Below are positions 27,469 to 35,758 of a stretch of DNA of 64,000 nt, piece by piece. The stretch lies in assembly GCA_021404685.1 (NCBI GenBank), contig QWHC01000008.1, positions 124,001-188,000 of the forward strand. The letters run 5' to 3'. The notes under the pieces were generated by a model. The model was not told the origin of the DNA. It was given only the letters and a program-made list of their open reading frames with translations, and did no database searches. The stretch comes from Chloroflexi bacterium CFX4. GTDB taxonomy: Bacteria > Chloroflexota > Anaerolineae > Aggregatilineales > UBA2796. The position numbers and the translations under genes are program-made. Numbering within the stretch: position 1 is the stretch's first letter; each line of letters starts with the position of its first letter.

Positions 27469-28680
27469 ATGTGGGGCTGGCTAAAGGCAGCAACCGAGAC
27501 GGCAACCTGGCGCAGCGCGCTGCGGATTCTGCTGAAGGGCGGGCTGCTTTTCGCGCTTGCCAACCTGATCTTTGCCCTGCTCGATCCGCTGCCGCTGATC
27601 GGGCAAGTCAGCCTCTATAATGGCGTGGTGCGCGGGCGCTCACGCCTGCCCTACGGCGAAAATCCTGCTCAGTCCTACAACCTGAGCCTGCAAAGCCTAG
27701 AAGCGCTCTTTGCGGCACACGAAATTCATGGCACGCCCAAAGCACCTGACGAGTTCCGCACCCTAGTAGTGGGTGATTCGGCGGTGTGGGGCGTGCTGTT
27801 AGCGCCGCATGAGACGCTCAGCGGCTACCTGAACGGCTTGCGCGTGCAAATGCCTGATGGACGCCGTTTGCGCGCCTTCAACATTGGCTATCCGGTGCAA
27901 TCTGCTGCCAAAGACCTGCTGCTGCTGGACTACGCTATGCGCTACCAACCTGATATGATTGTGTGGTTGATCACGCCTGAATCATTAGCGTTAGATGTGC
28001 AAATGGCAACGCAGCTTGTGCGCGAGAATCCTGAGCGCGTCCGCACCCTGATCGAACGCCATGCCCTGAGCAGCCTGCGCGCTGACGATTCGCGCTTCAT
28101 TGCGCCTGACTTTTTCGGGCGCACCATCATCGGCAGGCGGCGGCAGCTTGCTGACTGGCTGCGCTTGCAGGCATATGGCATCCAATGGCAGATCAGCGCT
28201 GTGGATCAGCAGTATCCGCGCTTTTATGAGCCGCGCATGGAAGATTTTCCCGCCGATCTGCCGCAGGCGTGGCGCGGCAACGCACCACCAACACTCAGCG
28301 CTGAACAGCTCGCCCTCGATGTGCTGGAAGCGGGCGCGCAGCTTGCCGTGGCGGCAAACCTGCCGCTGTTGATCATCAATGAGCCTGTTTTTATCAGCGT
28401 GGGCGAGAACAGCGATCAGCGCTACAACTTCTTCTATCCACGTTGGGCGCTGGATGAAGCGCGGGCGCGCCTGCGTGAGGCAAGCACGGGCGCAGCGTGG
28501 GCATACCGCGATTTTTGGAATGCTATTCCTGCCAGCCAGTTCACAGATAGCGCTGTTCACCTGACGCCGCAAGGCTCACGCCAATTGGCGGAACTGGTGG
28601 CACGGGCGATCATCGAATCGTCGGGCGAGACGAACGCTCGCAGCGTGCCTGAGCCTACCAGCCGCCACCCGTTGAATTGA
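27469..28680 (+). CDS. Membrane-anchored SGNH/GDSL hydrolase-like protein (paralogue 2)
   Basis: A 403-residue relative of the protein at 15110-16249. It has one N-terminal membrane helix (about 21-40), then VVGDSAVWG (nucleophile Ser) and DSAVHLT (Asp-His pair). Shared stretches include the FRxxxxGDSAVWG block and the LxFxxxFYPRWA-like segment YYPRWA/FYPRWA. ATG 27469 has GGGGAG 8 bases upstream. Its 3' end overlaps the convergent SDR gene by 26 bp. It probably modifies a surface polymer, perhaps with the MBOAT protein; this is an inference. Confidence 0.75.
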   Translation: MWGWLKAATETATWRSALRILLKGGLLFALANLIFALLDPLPLIGQVSLYNGVVRGRSRLPYGENPAQSYNLSLQSLEALFAAHEIHGTPKAPDEFRTLVVGDSAVWGVLLAPHETLSGYLNGLRVQMPDGRRLRAFNIGYPVQSAAKDLLLLDYAMRYQPDMIVWLITPESLALDVQMATQLVRENPERVRTLIERHALSSLRADDSRFIAPDFFGRTIIGRRRQLADWLRLQAYGIQWQISAVDQQYPRFYEPRMEDFPADLPQAWRGNAPPTLSAEQLALDVLEAGAQLAVAANLPLLIINEPVFISVGENSDQRYNFFYPRWALDEARARLREASTGAAWAYRDFWNAIPASQFTDSAVHLTPQGSRQLAELVARAIIESSGETNARSVPEPTSRHPLN

Positions 28681-29431
28681 TGACCTGACCCGTGATCCAG
28701 GCTGCCTCATCGGTGCAGAGCCAGCCGATCAGGCGTGCCGCATCGTCAGGCATTCCCCAGCGCCCTTGCGGATTTGCCCGCTGCACAGCCGCGTAGCTTT
28801 CAGGGTCGGCATAGCCGCTGTCTGTCGCACCCGGATTAACCGTGTTGACAGTGATTCCGCGCTGGATGAGGTGGGCGGATAAACTGAGCGTAAGCTGATG
28901 CAGCGCACCTTTAGAGGCAATGTAGGCGAGTTCATTCGGCATTGGGTTCAAGTGCTGCCCTGAGGTCAGCAGGATCAGGCGTCCGCCACTGCGCCCATCG
29001 TGCTGCGCGGCAAAGTGTTTGGTCAGCAGCAGCGTGCCGCGCACATTCACCGCCATATGCTGATCGATCTGTTCGGCGGTCACCGCCTCTAGGCTGCCAA
29101 GCGTGCTATAGGCGTGATTCGCCACCAGAATATCGAGATGCCCAAAGGCGCGTTGTGCCGCCGCAACGACGGCGCGTGGCGCGTCAGGATCACTTAAATC
29201 TGCCTCAAGTGCCTGCACTTCCTGTCCGTCTTGGCGCAAGGCTGCTACCAAGGCTGCCATGCCTTCGGGATCAGCGCCCCAGGCTTGAGCAGCATCAAAA
29301 GTGCGCCACCCTTGCACAAAGAGCGACGCACCCAAAGCCGCCAAGCGCCTAGCAATGGCAAAGCCGATCCCTTTACGGCGGCTGACCCCAGTCACCAGCG
29401 CAACGCGATTACGCAGCGGCAGAGTCAGCAC
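28655..29431 (-). CDS. Short-chain dehydrogenase/reductase
   Basis: A 258-residue Rossmann enzyme. The cofactor motif is VTGVSRRKGIGFAIA; the usual NNAG is changed to VANHAYS; the catalytic Ser-Tyr-Lys set is in LLTSGQ and YIASKGA; the C-terminus has the common GQVINSTGG. Family members use NAD(P)H on small carbonyl or hydroxyl substrates. Start GTG 29431 lies 10 bp after the L,D-transpeptidase stop, suggesting one operon; the longer frame up to 29533 has poor N-terminal sequence. Substrate unknown. Confidence 0.85.
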   Translation of the reverse strand: MLTLPLRNRVALVTGVSRRKGIGFAIARRLAALGASLFVQGWRTFDAAQAWGADPEGMAALVAALRQDGQEVQALEADLSDPDAPRAVVAAAQRAFGHLDILVANHAYSTLGSLEAVTAEQIDQHMAVNVRGTLLLTKHFAAQHDGRSGGRLILLTSGQHLNPMPNELAYIASKGALHQLTLSLSAHLIQRGITVNTVNPGATDSGYADPESYAAVQRANPQGRWGMPDDAARLIGWLCTDEAAWITGQVINSTGGGW

Positions 29432-29441
29432 AGCACGTTGC

Positions 29442-30380
29442 TCAGCGCAGGCGTGTATCGCCCGTGCGCGGGCTGGAATAGACGTAGACGAAAGGTGCCG
29501 CCTCAGGCTTGGGCAGCCAGTAGCCCGTATCACCGCCCCACTTATCCGCCGATTGCGCTACCCACTCCCACAGCCAGCGCGCATCACCTACAGGGATGTT
29601 GACGCAGCCGTGCGAACGCGGGAAGCCGAACCAATCGTGCCAGTAGGCGCCGTGCAGGGCGATGTTGCCATCGAAGAACTGCACATGCGGCACGAATTTG
29701 TAGACATAATCAGGATTGTCCAGCTTCCACGGCGGACCGCGGAAGGTGGTATGTTTGGCGCGTGCGTAGATGTTGAACAAGCCTTCTTGCGTCACGCCGT
29801 AGCCTTCCCACGCTGCCGAGATGAGCGTCGCAAAAATCGGCTGCGCGTCCTCGTAAGCGATCAGCGTTTGCTCCGTCAAGTCAAGCGCGATCCACTGTCC
29901 GCTGACATTTTCTGGCTTTTCAGGGAAGTAAAGCGCGGCGATATGCTCACCTTCGATCCAGCGGTCAGGCGCGATCATGTGCCAATCCCTGCCGTTCACG
30001 TTGACGGTGGCATACAGGTAGACCAGTGCCGCCTTCTCCACAATACGATCAGGCGTGTAGGCAGGTGGTTCAACACCGGGCGCATCGCTGTAATACCACG
30101 CTTTCAACAGCCAGCCGATAGGGTAGGGTGTGCCGTTTTCGGGCAGCAGCACGCTGCGCGGCGTCGAAACGCCATCCAGCTTAGAGTCAAACACAACAGG
30201 GCGCTCTAGATCAGGCGCGGGAAAGGTGGCAATTTCAGCGTTGCACGCCTCCGAGTGTGGCGCAGCAAGGGTGATGCGGCTGCACGCCGACGTACCGCCC
30301 TCAGCACGCGCTGTGCCAAGCCCAACAACAGTGAAGGCGATCACTGCCAGCAGTACGGATAAAAACTTCAAGTGCCTCAA
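29442..30380 (-). CDS. L,D-transpeptidase (YkuD domain), exported
   Basis: A 312-residue cell-wall enzyme. After a signal peptide (LKFLSVLLAVIAF to the ARAE site) comes a ~150-residue N-terminal region, then the YkuD domain with IALHGAYW and the catalytic SHGCVNI motif (Cys nucleophile). It should make 3-3 cross-links or attach proteins to peptidoglycan. The start is a TTG at 30380 because GGAGG lies 5 bases before it; the longer frame from 30485 lacks a signal at the start. It heads a probable two-gene operon with the SDR. Confidence 0.88.
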   Translation of the reverse strand: MRHLKFLSVLLAVIAFTVVGLGTARAEGGTSACSRITLAAPHSEACNAEIATFPAPDLERPVVFDSKLDGVSTPRSVLLPENGTPYPIGWLLKAWYYSDAPGVEPPAYTPDRIVEKAALVYLYATVNVNGRDWHMIAPDRWIEGEHIAALYFPEKPENVSGQWIALDLTEQTLIAYEDAQPIFATLISAAWEGYGVTQEGLFNIYARAKHTTFRGPPWKLDNPDYVYKFVPHVQFFDGNIALHGAYWHDWFGFPRSHGCVNIPVGDARWLWEWVAQSADKWGGDTGYWLPKPEAAPFVYVYSSPRTGDTRLR

Positions 30381-30450
30381 GGCAGCCTCCGCTAAAAATC
30401 TGAATAGGGCAAGTCTAACATAGGTCGGTGCGCCTTCGCTATAGCGCCCT

Positions 30451-30479
30451 TTGGCAAAGGCACATGGGCGCGCTACAAT
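30451..30479 (+). promoter_or_regulatory. Promoter of the small membrane protein pair
   Basis: TTGGCA (30451-30456) and TACAAT (30474-30479) are 17 bp apart, about 43 bp before the ATG at 30522. Confidence 0.7.
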
Positions 30480-30521
30480 TGCCACTGTTGAACCGATTTG
30501 CCAAGTGAAAGGATGCCGCGC

Positions 30522-30743
30522 ATGATTCGCACCATTCGCCGCATGGTCGTCGGTGCCATCTATGCTGCCTCAGGGCTTGCCATTGGCGCAAGCGCCCTTG
30601 TGTTGGGCAATATTGAGCCATTAGGCAGTGCCGATACAGCCACCAAAGGCGGCGTTGTGATGGCAGGCGTCATCGGGATTGTGTTAGTGGTGCTGCTCAC
30701 AATCATCTGGTTGCGGAGCATTCTGCGCGGCAATCGCCGATGA
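30522..30743 (+). CDS. Small two-helix membrane protein, unknown
   Basis: A 73-residue protein with two hydrophobic helices (about 9-28 and 43-63) and a basic C-terminus (RSILRGNRR). ATG 30522 is chosen because AAAGG lies 9 bases before it; the ATG at 30513 abuts that site. It overlaps the next gene by 4 bp (ATGA), so the two are coupled. I do not recognise a family. Confidence 0.6.
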   Translation: MIRTIRRMVVGAIYAASGLAIGASALVLGNIEPLGSADTATKGGVVMAGVIGIVLVVLLTIIWLRSILRGNRR

Positions 30744-31384
30744 ACACACGCCAAATTCTCTTAGGTGGGCTGTTGGGCGTTCTGCTGAGCGGCGCAGGGC
30801 TTGCCATCGCTGCGGGTGGCATCGCGCTGTTGGGCATTGAGATCGGCGTGGTGGGTTTGCGCCTGACGCCTGACGACATTCCCAACGATCTGCGCGGCGC
30901 ATTGGTGCTGGGCGGCTTTGTCGGCATTCTGATCTGGTTGATTTGCACTGCCGTGATCGGCTTACGCGCCCTGCGCCGCAAAAGCCCGCGCCACCCTGCC
31001 CTCACCCCAACCGCCCATGAGGCAGCCGCACTGCCTTGGTACAGCGGCACGCCGACCATCCCACATTTTACACCACCCATCCCGCCGCCAGAGCAAGCCT
31101 ACCTGAGCGTTACGCGCCCCTCGCCCACCTTCAGCCCGAGCGATACACGCCCACAGCGCCCTGTGCCGCCGACCAACGTTGAGCATACCCAAGTGCCTGC
31201 CATGCCTTCGCTGCTCTCTTATGAAAGCCTGTTCCCGCCCGAACAGACCGAGCAGTTCGTGCCACCACCGCTGCCCAACAAGGACGATACGCCCGACTCG
31301 GCGCCGACGGTGCCGCCGCCGACGCCGACCGAACCCTCGATAGAAATTGCGCCGCCAGCACCGCCCAACGCACCTGATGAATAG
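30740..31384 (+). CDS. Two-helix membrane protein with Pro-rich cytoplasmic tail, unknown
   Basis: A 214-residue protein whose first ~80 residues contain two membrane helices (about 6-30 and 51-74), laid out like the upstream 73-residue protein, suggesting duplication. The rest is disordered, rich in Pro, Thr and acidic residues, ending in PPPTPTEPSIEIAPPAPP. The two small proteins may form a complex. It ends 2 bp from the convergent proB. No function can be given. Confidence 0.6.
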   Translation: MNTRQILLGGLLGVLLSGAGLAIAAGGIALLGIEIGVVGLRLTPDDIPNDLRGALVLGGFVGILIWLICTAVIGLRALRRKSPRHPALTPTAHEAAALPWYSGTPTIPHFTPPIPPPEQAYLSVTRPSPTFSPSDTRPQRPVPPTNVEHTQVPAMPSLLSYESLFPPEQTEQFVPPPLPNKDDTPDSAPTVPPPTPTEPSIEIAPPAPPNAPDE

Positions 31385-31386
31385 CC

Positions 31387-32502
31387 CTAAGGCACTAGCA
31401 CAAGATCGTTGCGGTGGATGATTTCTTCACCGTAGCTGTAGCCTAGCACGTTTGCGATCTTTGTCGAATGTACGCCAAGCAGTTGGCTGATCTCCGCACT
31501 GCCATAGCTGACAATCCCGACCGCAATCAAGCGATTGGTTAAATCTGCCACCTGGACAGGTGCGCCGCGTTCAAAACTGCCGCGCACCGCCCGCACACCA
31601 ACTGCCAACAAGCTTGCACCGTTTTCGCGCAGCCGCTGCGCCGCGCCATCATCTACAACCAACTCGCCTATCGGCTTTTCGGCAAGCACCCAACGCTTGC
31701 GGCTTTCGCGCCGTGAGGTCTGTGTGGCAAAGGTCGTGCCGATACGCTTGCCCGCCGCGATCTCGATCAGGGCGTTGGGCAGTTTGCCCGCCGCGATAAC
31801 TGTCGTCGTGCCGCTGCGTGTGGCAAGCTGAGCGGCTTGCAGTTTCGTGATCATGCCGCCGGTACCGAGTCCGCTGGTCGTGCCGCCCGCCAATGCCCAA
31901 ATGCGCTCATCAATGCGCTCGACATAAGGAATCAGCGTGGCGTCAGGATGTGTGCGCGGATCAGCATCGAACAAGCCAAGTTGATCGGTCAGTAGGATGA
32001 GCAGTTCGGCATCAATCAGGTTAGCAACCAACGCCGAGAGGTTGTCATTATCGCCCACGCGGATTTCTTCGGTGGCGACGGTATCATTTTCGTTGATGAT
32101 CGGCACCACGCGGTAGGCAAGCAGCGTTTGAAGGGTGTCGCGTGCGTTGAGGTAGCCAACGCGGTTATTCAGATCGCCGCGTGTGAGCAGCACCTGCCCA
32201 ACCGTAATGCCGAAAATGCCGAATAACTCGGTGTAGATTTGGAAGAGGCGCCCTTGCCCAACGGCGGAGAGCATCTGCTTGCCGGGCAGGGAGCGATCAA
32301 GGGCGGGATAGGCAAGTGCCTCGCGTCCGGCGGCAATAGCACCCGATGAGACGACCACGACTGGTTGCCCTTGATCGTGCAGGTGGGCAACCTGCCGCAC
32401 AATCTCTAGGATGCTGCGGCGGGCAAGCTTGCGCGTGCCATCGGTTAGCACGCTGGTGCCAAGTTTGAGGACAAGCGGCGGGCGTTTGGCAAGGTTCAGC
32501 AT
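31387..32502 (-). CDS. proB: Glutamate 5-kinase
   Basis: A 371-residue enzyme that phosphorylates glutamate in the first step of proline synthesis. The amino-acid kinase domain (about 8-260) shows LVLKLGTSVL, VVVSSGAIAAG, INENDTVA, GDNDNLSALVA and GTGGMITKLQAA. The C-terminal ~90 residues form the PUA domain of full-length ProB (KRWVLAEKP, NGASLLAVGV). Proline feedback is usual for such enzymes. proA is not adjacent. Confidence 0.93.
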   Translation of the reverse strand: MLNLAKRPPLVLKLGTSVLTDGTRKLARRSILEIVRQVAHLHDQGQPVVVVSSGAIAAGREALAYPALDRSLPGKQMLSAVGQGRLFQIYTELFGIFGITVGQVLLTRGDLNNRVGYLNARDTLQTLLAYRVVPIINENDTVATEEIRVGDNDNLSALVANLIDAELLILLTDQLGLFDADPRTHPDATLIPYVERIDERIWALAGGTTSGLGTGGMITKLQAAQLATRSGTTTVIAAGKLPNALIEIAAGKRIGTTFATQTSRRESRKRWVLAEKPIGELVVDDGAAQRLRENGASLLAVGVRAVRGSFERGAPVQVADLTNRLIAVGIVSYGSAEISQLLGVHSTKIANVLGYSYGEEIIHRNDLVLVP

Positions 32503-32626
32503 TTAGGGTCTCGCTAGGGAAAAGGCGTTTTCTGCCCGTGATCTTACCATCCTCAGCCGCAATGTGCATTCATGGCGCTTGCCCAAGCCGAGGCGTGTGC
32601 TTGCGGAAACTTTAACCACTGCGCGC

Positions 32627-32632
32627 TATACT
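32627..32632 (+). promoter_or_regulatory. -10 box of a possible leaderless mRNA
   Basis: TATACT lies 6 bases before the ATG at 32639, so transcription would begin at or next to the start codon. A -35 is weak (TTGCGG at 32601, spacer 20 bp). The same geometry is seen at 39364-39369. Confidence 0.4.
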
Positions 32633-32638
32633 TGCCCC

Positions 32639-33223
32639 ATGAACAAATTTCACTTTTGGTGGCGCTACCTGCGCCATAAAACACCATGGGATACGAACAT
32701 CACGCCGCCGGAGATTGTGGCGCTGGCGGATCGGCTGCCCGTCGGCACAGCCCTTGATCTGGGCTGTGGCACTGGCACCAATGTGATCTACCTTGCCCAA
32801 CGCGGCTGGCGTGCGCTGGGTGTGGACTTTGTGCCGAGCGCGATCCATGCGGCACGCCGCAAAGCACGCAAGGCAGGCGTAGAAGCCTTTGCTCACTTCC
32901 GTGTTGGCGATGTGAGCAAGCTGGGCTGGTTGGATGAAACATCTGCCTATGTGCCGTTCAGCTTTGTGATGGATATTGGCTGCCTGCACGCACTTACGGA
33001 AGCAGGGCAGCGCGCTTATGCGGCGCACCTGGCACGTTTAACCGAGCGCGGCGCGACCTATGCGCTCTACACGCACCAAAGGCGCGAACAAACGCACTTC
33101 GGCTTCACAGAAGCGTATGTGACCGCGCTTTTTCAGCCTGCCTTTGAAGTGATCAGCGCAACACTTGGCACAGATACCAACAGTGGGCGCAGTTCAGCGT
33201 GGTATGAACTGCGCCGTTGCTAG
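32639..33223 (+). CDS. SAM-dependent methyltransferase, class I
   Basis: A 194-residue enzyme with the SAM motif I ALDLGCGTGTNVIYLA, motif II GVDFVPSAI, and a motif near DIGCLHAL. It resembles thiopurine/small-molecule type methyltransferases. ATG 32639 (MNKFHFWWRY) is chosen; upstream frame lacks a start with a ribosome site. There is no ribosome-binding site, in line with a leaderless transcript. It overlaps the convergent lipoprotein gene by 4 bp. Substrate unknown. Confidence 0.8.
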   Translation: MNKFHFWWRYLRHKTPWDTNITPPEIVALADRLPVGTALDLGCGTGTNVIYLAQRGWRALGVDFVPSAIHAARRKARKAGVEAFAHFRVGDVSKLGWLDETSAYVPFSFVMDIGCLHALTEAGQRAYAAHLARLTERGATYALYTHQRREQTHFGFTEAYVTALFQPAFEVISATLGTDTNSGRSSAWYELRRC

Positions 33224-33699
33224 GGCAGCGTATCATACAGGCTGAGTAGCACTTGCTCCAGAGCGCGTGCCTCATCAATGGCGCTGTTGATAAGCGTGAT
33301 GCTGCTGACTGCATCGGTTGCTTCGCCACGACGGTAGGCATCAAAATAGGCGGCGGCAATATCGGTTGCCCGTCCGAGCGCGATTGCGTGTTGCAGGGCG
33401 CATTGTGGCGCACGCGCCGCGATGAACGCCGCACGAATGCTGGCGATCTGATCAAGCACGCCAAGCGCTTGGCTCGGCTGAATGGCAATGTTGTTGTTCA
33501 CCAAATCCGAGAACTCTTGGGTTAGGTTGCTGCTGCGTTGCAGCCAATTCTCTAGGGCAGGGCGCGGACAATCTTCAGGAGCGCCGATTGTTGCGCGCAA
33601 TGGCGAATCGGTGATCGTTGGTGCGGCAGTGCGTTCGCCGCAGCCTGCCAGCACGGTGACCAACAGCAATAAGGCGGCAAAACGAATGAGGTGCGCCAT
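33220..33699 (-). CDS. Small lipoprotein, unknown
   Basis: A 159-residue exported protein with a lipobox LAGC (Cys at residue 20). The mature part is helical, with Cys residues near positions 43 and 99 that might pair. I recognise no family. It follows the 33721-34476 gene by 21 bp on the same strand and may share its transcript. Confidence 0.65.
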   Translation of the reverse strand: MAHLIRFAALLLLVTVLAGCGERTAAPTITDSPLRATIGAPEDCPRPALENWLQRSSNLTQEFSDLVNNNIAIQPSQALGVLDQIASIRAAFIAARAPQCALQHAIALGRATDIAAAYFDAYRRGEATDAVSSITLINSAIDEARALEQVLLSLYDTLP

Positions 33700-33720
33700 A
33701 AAAACTCCTCTTGCAGTGGG

Positions 33721-34476
33721 CTAGGACGCAACACGCTCAAAAACACTCAGGGACAGGGCAAAGCTCTGCGGCGCATCGCTGAGGTAGCCGCTGCCTGCCA
33801 CCACAATCCAAGCGGCATCTTCGGCAAGGTAGAGCCGTGTGCCATGCGCCGAGTACATGCTGATTGTATCATTGATCTGGCGTACAAAGAGCGTACATTG
33901 TTCCGTTAGGCTATAGAGAATCAGGTTCTTTGAACGGCTGAGGGCAGCCACAAAAGGCTGTTGGCGGCTGGCAGCCAGCACCAAGAGTTGGTTGCCTGTG
34001 CCATGCTGCGCCACCTGCACCGCGCCTGCTTCTGTCAAATCCTCACTGGTATAGAAACGCAGCACGCCACCATCATCCACCACAAAATGGCGTTCATCGG
34101 GCAAGGTGGCAAGGCGCGGCGTGAAGGCGTCTGCCGTTTGCCATTCCGTCATCAGCTTCAAGCGTTTGCTGCGCTCATTGTCCATATCAGCGTGGTGCAG
34201 CCAAAACTCGGTATGGCTGTGGTGTTGCACGCGCCGCAGAAACAAACGCAATCTGCCTTCGGCGGCAAACGCCTGCTGCTGATCAATCTCTGGCAGCATA
34301 ATCGGCACACTGTGCGCGCCGTTATGGTTGGGTAGATCAATCATTTCGGAGAGGTGCGCCATCTGTAGGCACAAGCGCCCTTCCGCCGTGATGCTCAAAT
34401 AGTCCTCGTGCAGCCAGTCAGGGCTTATGTTGGGATAAAAATGCTTGCTGACTTGCCTAAACTGTGGTTGCAGCAT
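33721..34476 (-). CDS. Uncharacterised protein, possibly propeller-like
   Basis: A 251-residue protein with no signal peptide or membrane helix. It is rich in short beta-strands (RLRLFLRRVQ, GGVLRFYT, NLILYSLTE, TRLYLAEDAAWIVV), which would suit a small propeller, but no repeat is firm. The TATAAT at 34527-34522 on the minus strand lies just above ATG 34476, which supports this start over the longer frame to 34533. No function can be given. Confidence 0.55.
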   Translation of the reverse strand: MLQPQFRQVSKHFYPNISPDWLHEDYLSITAEGRLCLQMAHLSEMIDLPNHNGAHSVPIMLPEIDQQQAFAAEGRLRLFLRRVQHHSHTEFWLHHADMDNERSKRLKLMTEWQTADAFTPRLATLPDERHFVVDDGGVLRFYTSEDLTEAGAVQVAQHGTGNQLLVLAASRQQPFVAALSRSKNLILYSLTEQCTLFVRQINDTISMYSAHGTRLYLAEDAAWIVVAGSGYLSDAPQSFALSLSVFERVAS

Positions 34477-34651
34477 ACCCAATGATGCCTTCTTGCTTGG
34501 CGAATGGTGTGCTATGCCACCATTATAACGCAAGCGCCAACCTTAGCTCTGCATCGTTCCCAATTTCAGGGTCTGGTGTTGATCTGTGTGAGGGCGATCT
34601 TTGCGTTTGGATAAACGCCCTGCCAACAGCCCATCACCTGATTCACTGTGC

Positions 34652-34680
34652 TTGTCAGGCGATTAGGGCAGTGGTACAAT
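34652..34680 (+). promoter_or_regulatory. Promoter of the GNAT-Ycf45 unit
   Basis: TTGTCA (34652-34657) and TACAAT (34675-34680) are separated by 17 bp, about 58 bp before the ATG at 34739. Confidence 0.75.
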
Positions 34681-34738
34681 GATCGATCAATGCACAGGAA
34701 CAGAACGTTCAGTGTCGTGAGCGTGAAGTGAACGAACC

Positions 34739-35758
34739 ATGCCACAGTCAGTAGATGTACGTCCATTTTTACCGCTAGATTTGCCGTTGGTGCATCGCCT
34801 CTCGCCAATGGGCATCAGCTTGGATTCGCTGACGACGCTCACCCGCGGCAATCACATGGTTGAAAATGCCGTGTGGGCAAGTGTACCGTTGGCTGATCTC
34901 GGCACGCCAACCTATGTGCTGCGCGTTGGTGAAGGTGGCTATGTGGCGCAGTTCCGCCACAAGGCAGGCGAGCAGCACGCGCACATCGTCTTTATTGCAC
35001 CCTCGCTACATGCTGAGGGCGATGCAGACTCCTGGCTGCGCCTCATTGAAGCGATGATCGTGGCAGCCGGCAAGCGCGGTGCAGTCACACTGAATGCTGA
35101 GGTTGCCGAGTCGGACGCCAGCTTTGAGGTCATGCGGCAGGCAGGCTTTGCCGTCTATGCGCGGCAGACCATTTGGCGGCGCGATCCGCAGCCGCTGCCC
35201 GTCCGCACGCCTGAGTTGCTGCGCCCATCTTCTGAACGGGATGCGGTTGCCCTTCACAGCCTTTACCTAGAGAATGTGCCGCGCCTGCTGCGGCAAGCCT
35301 GCTCGCCGCCGGAGCTGCGCGGTGCGCTCGTCTTTGGGCGTGGCAGCCGCCTTGCCGCCTACATGACTGCCTATGAGGGTAAATGCGGCATTTACCTGAA
35401 CGTGATTATGAATCCGAACGATTGCCAGCCACGTGCCGCTGATCTGTTAGCAGATGCGCTTAGCCATCTGCCGCGTGCCGACCGCCTGCCGATTTACATC
35501 AACGTGCGTCGCCATCAAGAATGGCTGACCAGCGCCCTAGAGCGCCTGCACTTTGTGCCGCAAGGCAATCAGGCATTTATGGTGCGCCATACGGCACGCC
35601 GCATAGAGCAAGCAGCGCGCAGCACGCAAACTGTTGACGGCGCTGTGTTGGCGATGCCACATCGCCACGAATTTTATTACCAACCGCAAGTTGAATTTGC
35701 CATCGAATGCGAGAAAGCGCTACCACTGGATGGAACGTCACATTACGGACGATCTTGA
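34739..35758 (+). CDS. GNAT-like acetyltransferase family protein
   Basis: A 339-residue protein that appears to contain two GNAT-like halves. The first half has SWLRLIEAMIVAAGKRGAVTLNAEVAESDASFEVMRQAGFAVYARQT, typical of the acetyl-CoA binding and C-terminal part of the fold; the second (about 165-300) ends similarly with LTSALERLHFVPQGN. The classical RxxGxG/A loop is not clear, so activity is uncertain. Its 3' end overlaps the next gene by 29 bp. Confidence 0.6.
   Translation: MPQSVDVRPFLPLDLPLVHRLSPMGISLDSLTTLTRGNHMVENAVWASVPLADLGTPTYVLRVGEGGYVAQFRHKAGEQHAHIVFIAPSLHAEGDADSWLRLIEAMIVAAGKRGAVTLNAEVAESDASFEVMRQAGFAVYARQTIWRRDPQPLPVRTPELLRPSSERDAVALHSLYLENVPRLLRQACSPPELRGALVFGRGSRLAAYMTAYEGKCGIYLNVIMNPNDCQPRAADLLADALSHLPRADRLPIYINVRRHQEWLTSALERLHFVPQGNQAFMVRHTARRIEQAARSTQTVDGAVLAMPHRHEFYYQPQVEFAIECEKALPLDGTSHYGRS

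Noticed and set aside
29301-30209. 302-residue frame antisense to the SDR and L,D-transpeptidase genes
   Set aside because: Both minus-strand genes have intact active-site motifs; the antisense product is Arg/His-rich with no domain.
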